A stretch of DNA of 64,000 bases. Source: Schaalia sp. ZJ405. GTDB lineage: Bacteria > Actinomycetota > Actinomycetes > Actinomycetales > Actinomycetaceae. The position numbers and the translations under genes were made by a program. Positions 36,222 through 44,224 of the stretch are shown here, in pieces (the stretch's first letter is position 1; the number at the start of each line of letters is the position of its first letter). The DNA is taken from contig NZ_CP064952.1 in assembly GCF_011038885.2 (NCBI RefSeq), positions 620,001 through 684,000 on the forward strand. Reading direction: 5' to 3'. The notes under the pieces are model-generated. The model made no database searches. It had not been told where the DNA came from and worked only from the letters and a program-made list of their open reading frames with translations.

Positions 36222-37159
36222 TGAATGGGTGTCTCCTGAGTCGTGTCATCGCGCTCGGGATGAACCGCGGAGGCGGAAACTTCGCGGAGTCTGCGGGAAC
36301 GTTTCGTCTGGTCGATCACCGTGCGAACGGTGAAACCCAATGCATAGACAATTATCGCAAGAACAACGATCGCTGCACCCGGTGACAAATCAACGAAATA
36401 TGTCAGTGACAGGCCGAGCGTGCACACGATGGTGCCGATCCCCATTGCCCAGGTCATGGTTGCGCGGAACGACCGGGAACCGAGCTGAGCGATGGCAACG
36501 GGAACGATCATCAGGGCCGAGACCAGGAGCGAACCGACGACGCGCATTGCGATCGCTACGGTCAGCGCCGACAACACGGCCAAAAGCATCGACAGGCTGC
36601 GCACTGGAAGTCCCGTGGAGCGGGCAAATTCCTCGTCGTTCGTCACTGAAAACAGTGCCGGAGTCAGACCGATGCCGACAATGATGATCAGCGCGGCCAG
36701 GGCAACGATGAGCCAGAGATCCGACCACTCAACCGTGGAAATTGAGCCAAAAAGATACGAATTGAGTTGCGCGGAGGTGCCGCCGGCGATGCCGATGAGA
36801 AGCACACCGCCCGCGATTCCCCCGTAGAAAAGCATGGCGAGGGCGACGTCGGCCGAAGTCCGCCCCGACTGGCGAACCAGCTCAATCGTCACCGCACCCA
36901 GGAGCGATACGACAATTGCTCCGGGGATTGCCCACTGATCCGCTGGCGAGGCGTTCACCGCGGTGCCGAGCAACCAGCCGAGTGCGACACCGGTGAGTGA
37001 TACGTGTCCGATGCCGTCGCCGAGCATTGCGAGGCGGCGGTGCACAAGGTACGTTCCGATGACGGGAGCTGTGGCGCCGACGAGCACCGCGGCCAGGAGG
37101 GAGCGCTGCATCATTGGCGACGTGAGCATCTGCCCGAGGGCAGCGATGATGTCGCTCAT
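36218..37159 (-). CDS. znuB: Zinc ABC transporter permease
   Basis: 313 residues with eight to nine hydrophobic segments, ABC-3 family. LLGTAVNASPADQWAI and VRVVGSLLVSALMIVPVAIAQ carry the features of ZnuB/MntB permeases. A C-terminal charged tail of about 35 residues is extra. Overlaps znuC upstream (4 bases) and zur downstream (4 bases), so the genes are translated together. Confidence 0.9.
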   Translation of the reverse strand: MSDIIAALGQMLTSPMMQRSLLAAVLVGATAPVIGTYLVHRRLAMLGDGIGHVSLTGVALGWLLGTAVNASPADQWAIPGAIVVSLLGAVTIELVRQSGRTSADVALAMLFYGGIAGGVLLIGIAGGTSAQLNSYLFGSISTVEWSDLWLIVALAALIIIVGIGLTPALFSVTNDEEFARSTGLPVRSLSMLLAVLSALTVAIAMRVVGSLLVSALMIVPVAIAQLGSRSFRATMTWAMGIGTIVCTLGLSLTYFVDLSPGAAIVVLAIIVYALGFTVRTVIDQTKRSRRLREVSASAVHPERDDTTQETPIQ

Positions 37160-37950
37160 GCGTTCCCTCCGTAGATCTCAGTGACCAGCGTCGACGCGCG
37201 TGCGCCGATGGGAGCGGTGGATGTTGAATGCGTGTGGCACGTGTCGTCGGTGTGCGCGTGCTCGGTGCTCAGGCGCGGCGGTCCGTCGTAGGTGATATGG
37301 CCGGAGCCGATGTGGAGTTCCCGATCGATGGAGGGCGCGAGTTCACCGAGTTCGTGGAGAACAACGAGGATTGTTGTTCCAGCGGCACGCAGATCAGAGA
37401 CGATTCCAGCCAAGCGCCTGCGGGAGGCCGCATCAATACCGGCCATTGGTTCGTCCATGATGAGGAGTTCAGGGGAACGCACGAGGGCACGCGCAATGAG
37501 GACTCTCTGCTGCTGTCCCCCCGACAGGATCGACATGGGATCCTTTGCCCGATGTGCCATCCCGACGCGCTGGAGGGCATCGAGAGATCGTTGGCGATCT
37601 TTGGGTGCGGGCCACCAGCGGGAGGGTCCGAGTAATCCCGTGCGAACAACCTCGATTGACGAGGACGTCACTCCGCCGGGGGTGGCCACGCGCTGAGGAA
37701 CATAGCCAATGCGTTTCCACGGAAACGAGCGTGGGTGAGTTAAAGCGCAGCCGAATAGTTCAACGCTTCCTCGGGTGATCGGTGCGGACCCGAGGATTGC
37801 GCGCAGCAGAGTGGATTTTCCTGAGCCGTTAGAGCCCGTGAGGGCAACGACTGAGCCGCGTGGGACACGCAGACTGACCCCGTGGAGGATCAGGTTGGTG
37901 TCCCACGCGACGTGAAGGTTGTCCACGCAGATGACGTCAGTGTGTGTCAC
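37156..37950 (-). CDS. znuC: Zinc ABC transporter ATP-binding protein
   Basis: 264 residues from GTG 37950. Walker A GSNGSGKST, signature LSGGQQQRVLIARAL, Walker B LLIMDEPMAGID and the H-loop histidine in VLHELGEL. A His-rich stretch near the C-terminus (STEHAHTDDTCHTHS) suggests zinc binding or sensing. A near-motif ACGAGGACGT occurs at 37659. Starts 26 bases after znuA. Confidence 0.92.
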   Translation of the reverse strand: MTHTDVICVDNLHVAWDTNLILHGVSLRVPRGSVVALTGSNGSGKSTLLRAILGSAPITRGSVELFGCALTHPRSFPWKRIGYVPQRVATPGGVTSSSIEVVRTGLLGPSRWWPAPKDRQRSLDALQRVGMAHRAKDPMSILSGGQQQRVLIARALVRSPELLIMDEPMAGIDAASRRRLAGIVSDLRAAGTTILVVLHELGELAPSIDRELHIGSGHITYDGPPRLSTEHAHTDDTCHTHSTSTAPIGARASTLVTEIYGGNA

Positions 37951-37976
37951 TGCGAATCAGAGTCTTTCTTCCGTGC

Positions 37977-39149
37977 TCACTCGCAGTCGAGTGCCTTGCG
38001 TAGGGCGACGAGGTTGTCGTGCATCACGGCCTCGTAGTCCTTTGAGGAATCGACCTGAGATTCGATGGGGTCGAGGACGTCTGTCTTAATCCCCAGGTCG
38101 GACGCCAAGGTTTCTGCGACCTTCGGATCGATGAGGGACTCCGTGAAAATTGTCGACACATTTTCCGCCTTGACGAAATCGGCGATTTCTTTGAGTCGTG
38201 CGGGTGAAGGAGTGGAATCGGGGGAGAGGCCGGAGATTCCCATCTGTGTCAGCTGTGTGCGGTCTGCGAGGTAGCCGAAAGCCGTGTGCGCGGTGACGAA
38301 AGTGCGGGAGCGGCACGTTGCCGTACCCTCGACCAGTTCGGTGCTGAGTTTCGTCATGCTCTTGGTGACGGCTGCGGCGTTCTGCGTGTAGTGCTGCGCG
38401 TTCTTCGGGTCGGCTTTGGCAAGGGCCTGGCCGATCGCGGTGGCCGCCTGCCCCATGCGGTCGGGGTCAAGCCAGAAGTGAGGATCGGTTGTCCCGTGGT
38501 CATGGTCATCATGGTCGTGCGCCTCGTGGTCATGACCCTCGTGATCGCCGTCTTCGTGGCTGTCGTGATCGCCGTGTGCCTCGTGGTCGTGACCTTCATG
38601 GTCATGCGCCTCATGGTCGTGGTCGAGTCCCTCGTGGTCATGCGCCTCATGGTCGTGGTCATGACCCTCATGATCATGCCCTTCATGGTCGTGATCATCG
38701 TGCGCGTCACCGTGATCGTGACTGTGCTCGGGGTGGTTGTTGCGCGGGTCGTCGCTCGTATCCACAAGGCTCACGGCCTCTGCGACATCAATGACAGTCT
38801 TTGGAGCGTTCTGTTTGACAGCATCGTCAACCGCTGCCTGGAAACCTGAAAGGTAAACAACTGCATCCGCTCGACCCAACTGGTCGACGGTTGCGGGAGA
38901 CAGCTCCAGATCATGAGGTTCTGCCCCATCGGGGGTCAGCGAGGTGACAGAGACGAGGTCTCCGCCGATGCGCTCGGTGAGGTATTTCAGGGGATAGAAC
39001 GAGGTCATCACGGAAAGAGGTTTGTCGGATGCCCCATCCGACTGTCCTGCGGACTGAGTCGAGGAGGCACCCGAGCATCCGGCGAGGATGAACGAGACAG
39101 CCGCAACGGTCGCGGGGGCGGCATACGTCAGGAAGGAATGTCGTTTCAT
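37977..39149 (-). CDS. znuA: Zinc-binding lipoprotein ZnuA with long His/Asp repeat
   Basis: About 390 residues from ATG 39149; ATG 39158 and GTG 39164 are upstream alternatives, none with a good ribosome-binding site. Signal peptide with lipobox ILAGC. Cluster A-I binding fold: TSFYPLKYLTERIGGD, a metal His in DGAEPHDLEL, a second in VTAHTAFGYLADR, and FTESLIDPK. The low-complexity insert, about 85 residues after VDTSDDPRNN, is made of HDHEGHDHEA-type repeats, far longer than in most homologues. This loop probably gathers zinc for the transporter. Confidence 0.93.
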   Translation of the reverse strand: MKRHSFLTYAAPATVAAVSFILAGCSGASSTQSAGQSDGASDKPLSVMTSFYPLKYLTERIGGDLVSVTSLTPDGAEPHDLELSPATVDQLGRADAVVYLSGFQAAVDDAVKQNAPKTVIDVAEAVSLVDTSDDPRNNHPEHSHDHGDAHDDHDHEGHDHEGHDHDHEAHDHEGLDHDHEAHDHEGHDHEAHGDHDSHEDGDHEGHDHEAHDHDDHDHGTTDPHFWLDPDRMGQAATAIGQALAKADPKNAQHYTQNAAAVTKSMTKLSTELVEGTATCRSRTFVTAHTAFGYLADRTQLTQMGISGLSPDSTPSPARLKEIADFVKAENVSTIFTESLIDPKVAETLASDLGIKTDVLDPIESQVDSSKDYEAVMHDNLVALRKALDCE

Positions 39150-39163
39150 GAGAATCATTCTCA
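39149..39163. promoter_or_regulatory. Probable Zur box overlapping the znuA start
   Basis: TGAGAATCATTCTCA is a perfect 7-1-7 palindrome of the type bound by Zur. On the znuA strand TTGACG lies 17 bases upstream of it, so the box would cover the -10 element. It overlaps the znuA start codon, which fits a leaderless message shut off by Zur. Confidence 0.7.
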
Positions 39164-39340
39164 CTCTTAATGGGAATGATCGTCAATAGAAGGCCTGGTC
39201 ATCGTGAGCATCCTCATGCTCTATGAGAAACGGCATTGATTCCCTGGTAGCTGTAGAGGCACAGGCCAACGTCCCTCGACTAAGATCGGTACCAACACGT
39301 CGCGCCAGCCAGGTGCGGCGCTTTCCAAAGGAGTTTTTCT

Positions 39341-40732
39341 GTGGCACCCACACCTTCCCGCCTCGACTCAGTCATCAGCCTCGCGAAGCGCCGCGGCTTC
39401 GTTTTCCCCTCGGGTGAAATCTACGGCGGTACTCGCTCCGCGTGGGACTACGGGCCCCTGGGCGTTGAACTCAAAGAAAACATCAAACGCCAGTGGTGGA
39501 AGCGGGTTGTTCGTTCGCGCGAGGACGTCGTCGGCCTCGACTCTTCCGTCATTCTCCCGCGTCGTGTCTGGGAAGCCTCCGGCCATGTCACGGCCTTCAC
39601 CGACCCGCTGATCGAATGCCTGTCGTGCCACAAGCGCCTGCGTGAAGACGAACTCAAAGAGACCTACGCAGAAAAACACGGTGTGAACGAAGACTCCGTT
39701 GATCTCGGAGACGTCCCCTGCCCCAACTGTGGAAACCGTGGACAGTGGACCGAACCGAAGGCATTCTCCGGTCTCCTCAAGACATTCCTCGGACCCGTTG
39801 ACGACGAAGCAGGTTTGCATTACCTGCGTCCTGAAACCGCTCAGGGCATCTTCACGCAGTTCGCGAACGTCATGGCATCGTCGCGCAAGAAGCCGCCGTT
39901 TGGCATTGGTCAGATCGGCAAGTCTTTCCGCAACGAAATCACCCCCGGAAACTTTATTTTCCGTACCCGCGAGTTCGAGCAGATGGAACTCGAATTCTTC
40001 GTTGAACCCGGAACTGATGAGGAATGGCACCAGTACTGGATTGATGAACGCTTCGCCTGGTACGTCGACCTCGGCATCGATCCCGAACACTTGCGCCTGT
40101 ACGAGCACCCCAAGGAGAAACTCTCCCACTACTCCAAGCGCACCGTCGACATTGAGTACACCTTCGGATTCCAGGGATCCGAATGGGGAGAACTCGAAGG
40201 TATCGCCAACCGCACCGACTACGACCTATCCGTTCACGCTGATGCCTCGGGACAGAAGCTCGACTACTACGACCAGGCGAAGAATGAGCGCTGGACTCCC
40301 TACGTCATCGAACCCTCGGCAGGCCTGACCCGTTCGCTCATGGCATTCCTCGTTGAAGCCTACGCAGAGGACGAAGCTCCGAACGCCAAGGGTGGCGTGG
40401 ACAAGCGGACCGTTCTTCACCTGGATCCGCGTCTTTCCCCAGTCAAAGCTGCTGTGCTCCCGCTGTCACGCAAGGATGAACTACAGGGGCCGGCACGCGA
40501 ACTCGCCTCCGAGCTGAGGGAACTGTGGAATGTCGATTATGACGATGCGGGTGCTGTGGGCCGTCGATACCGTCGCCAGGACGAGATCGGCACCCCCTAC
40601 TGCATCACCTACGACTTTGACTCGGTCGAAGATCAGGCCGTGACGATTCGTGATCGTGATTCGATGGAACAAGAGCGCATTCCTGTTTCTGAAGTCAAGT
40701 CCTACCTCGTTGATAAGCTCGGGGTTCTGTGA
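39341..40732 (+). CDS. glyS: Glycyl-tRNA synthetase, dimeric type
   Basis: 463 residues from GTG 39341 after AAAGGAG. Class II synthetase: motif 1 region near the N-terminus ([26 protein letters not shown]), motif 2 with [24 protein letters not shown], and motif 3 [10 protein letters not shown]. Contains the zinc-like CLSCHKRLR...CPNCGNRG insert. The C-terminal anticodon-binding domain spans about 365-460. Charges tRNA-Gly. dusB starts directly after its stop codon. No T-box leader was found upstream. Confidence 0.96.
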   Translation: MAPTPSRLDSVISLAKRRGFVFPSGEIYGGTRSAWDYGPLGVELKENIKRQWWKRVVRSREDVVGLDSSVILPRRVWEASGHVTAFTDPLIECLSCHKRLREDELKETYAEKHGVNEDSVDLGDVPCPNCGNRGQWTEPKAFSGLLKTFLGPVDDEAGLHYLRPETAQGIFTQFANVMASSRKKPPFGIGQIGKSFRNEITPGNFIFRTREFEQMELEFFVEPGTDEEWHQYWIDERFAWYVDLGIDPEHLRLYEHPKEKLSHYSKRTVDIEYTFGFQGSEWGELEGIANRTDYDLSVHADASGQKLDYYDQAKNERWTPYVIEPSAGLTRSLMAFLVEAYAEDEAPNAKGGVDKRTVLHLDPRLSPVKAAVLPLSRKDELQGPARELASELRELWNVDYDDAGAVGRRYRRQDEIGTPYCITYDFDSVEDQAVTIRDRDSMEQERIPVSEVKSYLVDKLGVL

Positions 40733-42028
40733 ATGACTGAGCCTCATGGCTTCGTTGGCGGCCCGGTCTCTGTCGTAGAGGTCGGGCCCCTGCGTTTATG
40801 GTCACCCGTCGTCCTCGCCCCGATGGCCGGAGTTACGGACGTGCCTTTCCGTCGCCTGTGTCGCCAGTTCGGTGAATCTGGGCTCCCCCGTGGGCTTCGC
40901 CCCGATGAAGGAAACCCTACTGCACCCTCTGGCGGTGATGACGCGCAGATCGCATGGACGAAAGGTGTGGATGCGCCGGCGGGGCTGTATGTCACGGAAA
41001 TGGTGACTTCACGTGCGCTGGTTGAAAACAACGAACGCACGTGGAAGATGGTCCAGCCCGACCCGCTTGAGCGGGTGCGCTCCATTCAGCTCTACGGCGT
41101 CAACCCCGCTGTCATGGCGCAGGCGACGCGTCTGCTCATTGACCGTGACCTGGTTGATCACATCGATCTGAACTTTGGGTGTCCCGTTGCGAAAGTGACG
41201 AAGAAAGGCGGGGGAGCGGCACTGCCGTGGAAGCGTGACCTGTTGACGGATCTCGTCCGTGACGTTGTTGCGGCAGCAGATGATCAGTCGCGCCGAACCC
41301 GTCGTGACCAGCCGGTTCCTGTGACCGTCAAGATGCGCATCGGGATTGACAACGATCATGAAACTTTCCGCGAGGCGGCGCAGATCGCGCAGGATGCAGG
41401 GGTCGCGGCGATTGCTCTTCACGCTCGCACACAAACGCAGCACTATTCCGGTAAAGCGCACTGGGAACGAATCGCGGAGCTCAAAGACCACGTGTCGATC
41501 CCTGTGTTCGGCAACGGTGACATATTCGAGGGCCCCGATGCTCTGAGGATGCTCGAAGAGACCGGATGCGACGCGGTGACGATCGGACGCGGATGCCAGG
41601 GGCGCCCGTGGCTGTTCCGTGACATCATCCGTGCGATCCACGGGATGCCCGCACTTCCCGGCCCATCGTTGCGTGAGGTCGCTGAGATCATCATGACGCA
41701 CGCACGCTGGGTTGTTGAGGTTGAAAACGATGAGAAGCGTGCTTTGCGTGAGATGCGTAAACACGTGGGATGGTATCTTCGGGGATTTTCTGTGGGCGGC
41801 CCGCAGCGTCACGCATTGGGGATGGTGTCGACGCTCGATGAGCTTGAACAGCGTCTGAGTGCTCTTGACGGGGACCAGGAGTTTCCCGCGGCTGCGCAGG
41901 GGGCACGAGGACGAGCTGGCGGTGAAAAAACTCCGCATTTGCCCAGCGGTTGGCTTAACTCTCGATGCTTGACTGACGCGGAGCGGGAGATGCTTCAGCT
42001 GGCGGAACTGGATGTTTCCGGTGGATAA
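40733..42028 (+). CDS. dusB: tRNA-dihydrouridine synthase DusB
   Basis: 431 residues, longer than the usual 320-380. FMN-binding TIM barrel: VVLAPMAGVTDVPFRRLCRQFG, IDLNFGCPVAKVTKKGGGAAL with the catalytic Cys, VTVKMRIG, ALHARTQTQHYSGKAHW and IGRGCQGRPWLFRDI. An extra ~35-residue segment (GLPRGLRPDEGNPTAPSGGD) separates the first barrel motif from VTEMV. The poorly conserved C-terminus carries an ACGAGGACGA motif read as ARGRA. Reduces specific uridines in tRNA. Confidence 0.92.
   Translation: MTEPHGFVGGPVSVVEVGPLRLWSPVVLAPMAGVTDVPFRRLCRQFGESGLPRGLRPDEGNPTAPSGGDDAQIAWTKGVDAPAGLYVTEMVTSRALVENNERTWKMVQPDPLERVRSIQLYGVNPAVMAQATRLLIDRDLVDHIDLNFGCPVAKVTKKGGGAALPWKRDLLTDLVRDVVAAADDQSRRTRRDQPVPVTVKMRIGIDNDHETFREAAQIAQDAGVAAIALHARTQTQHYSGKAHWERIAELKDHVSIPVFGNGDIFEGPDALRMLEETGCDAVTIGRGCQGRPWLFRDIIRAIHGMPALPGPSLREVAEIIMTHARWVVEVENDEKRALREMRKHVGWYLRGFSVGGPQRHALGMVSTLDELEQRLSALDGDQEFPAAAQGARGRAGGEKTPHLPSGWLNSRCLTDAEREMLQLAELDVSGG
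41905..41914 (+). repeat. ACGAGGACGA motif in dusB C-terminus
   Basis: Exact copy read in the frame that gives ARGRA, unlike the NEDE or SSS readings elsewhere. Confidence 0.7.
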
Positions 42029-42117
42029 CGGCAGATGTGAGGGGACGATCCTCAGCGACGAGAGTTCCGGACCTTTTGGGCTGGTCAGAGTACAGAACAC
42101 GTGAGGTGGTGTGAGAA

Positions 42118-42906
42118 ATGCAGCAGGTGATGATCGGACGGCGAGGGCATCGAGAATGTGTCCTCGGTGGTCGAACGAAAATTATTGCGCCGCTGATGTC
42201 TGCTGATCTGCGGGCGCTCACCGAACAGGTCGCACGCTACGCCGACTACCCCGTTGACCTCGTGGAATGGCGGGTCGATCCACTGCTTGCAGCCCAGGGA
42301 CAACAGACGATTGATGCCCTCGAGGCAACGCTACGCAGCGTCGGCGCGCAGATCATGGCCGCCAGTGCGCTCCCGGTTCTCGCAACCTTACGCACGGGGG
42401 CCGAGGGCGGGACAGTAGATGTTGACAGTAATGACATGTACGAGGCCGTTGTGCGCCTCCTTGCTGATCTCGCCGATGCCGTTGATGTAGAAATCGCCCG
42501 AGGCAGCTCGGAGCTGGTCAACGACTGCCACGAACGTGGTGCTGTTGTTGTCGCATCGTCCCATTTCTTTGAGGGAACCCCAGCGCTGGCTGAACTTGAG
42601 GACACTCTCTTGTCAATGGATCAGGCGGGGGCAGATATCTTGAAAATTGCAGCAATGGCGCGTTCGCCCAAAGACACACTCACGGTGCTTGCCGCACAGG
42701 TTGACGCAGCCAAACGCCATGCGCGCCCCGTTATCGGCATCGCAATGGGCCCCTACGGTGCTGTGACACGTGTGAGCGGTCGCGCCCTCCAATCGGCAGC
42801 AACCTTCGCATCGATCGACGAGGCCAGCGCTCCCGGGCAGCTTGATGTGATGGCAACGCGCCGCATCCTTGACATGCTTGAACCGCGCGGAGAATCAGAA
42901 GAATAA
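42118..42906 (+). CDS. aroD: Type I 3-dehydroquinate dehydratase
   Basis: 262 residues. Type I fold: E50 in VEWRVD, ATLRTGAEGG, DVEIARG, the catalytic His in VVASSHFF and the Schiff-base lysine in ADILKIAAM, with IAMGPYGAVTRVSGR near the end. Third step of the shikimate pathway. The other aro genes are not in the window. It lies 89 bases after dusB and is followed by a hairpin. Confidence 0.93.
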   Translation: MQQVMIGRRGHRECVLGGRTKIIAPLMSADLRALTEQVARYADYPVDLVEWRVDPLLAAQGQQTIDALEATLRSVGAQIMAASALPVLATLRTGAEGGTVDVDSNDMYEAVVRLLADLADAVDVEIARGSSELVNDCHERGAVVVASSHFFEGTPALAELEDTLLSMDQAGADILKIAAMARSPKDTLTVLAAQVDAAKRHARPVIGIAMGPYGAVTRVSGRALQSAATFASIDEASAPGQLDVMATRRILDMLEPRGESEE

Positions 42907-42917
42907 GAGACTGACGA

Positions 42918-42942
42918 GAGCACGCAGAGGAAGTGCGTGCTC
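42918..42942 (+). terminator. Hairpin after aroD
   Basis: GAGCACGCA and TGCGTGCTC form a perfect 9-bp stem around a 7-base loop, 11 bases after the stop. Two overlapping ACGAGGACGA copies (reverse strand) begin at its edge. Confidence 0.65.
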
Positions 42943-42956
42943 GTCCTCGTCCTCGT
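42941..42956 (-). repeat. Two overlapping ACGAGGACGA motifs after aroD
   Basis: Exact copies at 42941-42950 and 42947-42956, in a non-coding gap against a terminator stem. A third partial unit extends to 42960. Confidence 0.75.
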
Positions 42957-42996
42957 CCATTGGGCTGCCGACTCCCAAGGAACATAGAATCATCAC

Positions 42997-43506
42997 ATGG
43001 CTCATCGACAACGCCCACCGAAAGACCTCATCACCTTGCTTCCGGATTCGGATCGGCGAGCCCTCGCGGAACATCTTGACGAGGGCGGGTGGATCGTTGC
43101 GGGAAAATACGCGATGATCGTGCTTGCGGAGGAGCTGGAAGGTCAAGCAGCGGGAGTTGTTGACTCGGGTATGTGGTACGAGATTCAACAAGTGCGTTGG
43201 GAAGCCGCGACTCGGCGATTGACATGCGTGTGGGTTGATCCGGGGCGTGCGCCGATCGAGGTGACAACCGACAGCGAGGATCCCGCAGAATTCATGCGAG
43301 ATGTCACGGAAAAAGTCAACCGGACGCTCATTACCCATCGCACGGAGGCCATGCCCAATGGCACGCGGGTAACCGCATGGGTGCGTCGACGTGAAGATGA
43401 CCAGCTCTTTTCCGTGCTCACTGCGGACGGTCCCTTAGATGAGGAGTCGCAAAGTCTCGCATCGCGTCTTGAACGCGAAGTGAGAGAAAGCGTCGGCCTA
43501 GACTGA
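42997..43506 (+). CDS. Conserved hypothetical protein
   Basis: 169 residues from ATG 42997. No signal peptide or membrane segment. Soluble alpha/beta character with LITLLPDSDRRALAEHLDEGGWIVAGKYAMIVL, a tryptophan-rich stretch (MWYEIQQVRWEAATRRLTCVW) and a C-terminal acidic helix. The pattern is that of a small actinobacterial protein of unknown role; I do not recognise a domain. It lies 79 bases before luxS in the same direction. Confidence 0.7.
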   Translation: MAHRQRPPKDLITLLPDSDRRALAEHLDEGGWIVAGKYAMIVLAEELEGQAAGVVDSGMWYEIQQVRWEAATRRLTCVWVDPGRAPIEVTTDSEDPAEFMRDVTEKVNRTLITHRTEAMPNGTRVTAWVRRREDDQLFSVLTADGPLDEESQSLASRLEREVRESVGLD

Positions 43507-43585
43507 TATCCGCTGGTGGGCCGCAATATCCCGTCGAGCGTGACCTCAATGAACACCCACGTCATAGGACTGAGGAGAGCTTGCT

Positions 43586-44065
43586 ATGGCTGAAGTTGAA
43601 AGTTTTACCCTGGATCACACTGCCGTCAAGGCTCCGTACGTCCGGCTCATCTCCGTTGAACACGGGCCCAATGGTGACGCCATTTCTAATTTCGACCTGC
43701 GTTTCGTCCAACCAAACGCCTCGGCGATTCCCACGGGCGGATTGCACACGATTGAGCACCTGCTCGCAGCAATCCTGCGCGACCACCTTGAAGGTGTCAT
43801 CGACTGTTCTCCTTTCGGTTGCCGTACAGGTTTTCATCTCATCGTGTGGGGAACCCCCAGCGTTGAAGAGGTGACTCGTGGGCTTGAGATCTCGCTGCGG
43901 GTGATCGCCGACGATGTCACGTGGGAGGACGTCCCGGGAACCGACGAGAAGTCGTGCGGGAACTATCGTGATCACTCGCTGTTCTCCGCGAAGGAATGGG
44001 CTCAGGCGGTCCTCGCTCAGGGGTTCTCGGTGGACGCATTTGAGCGAAAGCTCCTCGCCGGCTGA
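43586..44065 (+). CDS. luxS: S-ribosylhomocysteine lyase LuxS
   Basis: 159 residues from ATG 43586 after GAGGAG. Metal ligands H54 and H58 (HTIEH) and C123 (SCGNY), with the catalytic C79 in GCRTG and E57, are all present. Splits S-ribosylhomocysteine into homocysteine and DPD, the precursor of autoinducer-2. No Pfs nucleosidase gene is next to it. Convergent with dnaG. Confidence 0.96.
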   Translation: MAEVESFTLDHTAVKAPYVRLISVEHGPNGDAISNFDLRFVQPNASAIPTGGLHTIEHLLAAILRDHLEGVIDCSPFGCRTGFHLIVWGTPSVEEVTRGLEISLRVIADDVTWEDVPGTDEKSCGNYRDHSLFSAKEWAQAVLAQGFSVDAFERKLLAG

Positions 44066-44224
44066 CGGGATGGTCTTTGCTCGGTGTTGTGCCGATGTGC
44101 TGCGGCATTGCGCCGGTGAAGGCCCGTTGGAGCACGGTCGTCAGCGCCCACAGGTAGCTGGCACCTACAGGAAGCTCATGCCCACGGGCAGTCGGATTCG
44201 TCCCCCGTGAAGAACACTGAGCTG

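Noticed and set aside
38500..38760. Regularly spaced repeats resembling a CRISPR array
   Set aside because: They are in-frame coding repeats of ZnuA with no distinct spacers and no cas genes.
38286..38849. 187-codon open frame opposite znuA, rich in Val/Met
   Set aside because: It is the complement of the His/Asp repeat; the low-complexity DNA keeps the opposite strand open. No ribosome-binding site and no domain.
39165..39340. Possible T-box leader before glyS
   Set aside because: No T-box core sequence or antiterminator pairing seen; GlyRS T-boxes are mainly a Firmicutes feature.
39368..40129. 253-codon open frame opposite glyS
   Set aside because: Antisense shadow created by codon bias of glyS.
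41009..42100. 363-codon open frame opposite dusB
   Set aside because: Antisense shadow of a clear dusB coding sequence; no recognisable protein features.
44069..44210. Short forward frame between luxS and dnaG
   Set aside because: No ribosome-binding site, composition like random sequence, and no similarity recognised; treated as the gap between convergent genes.
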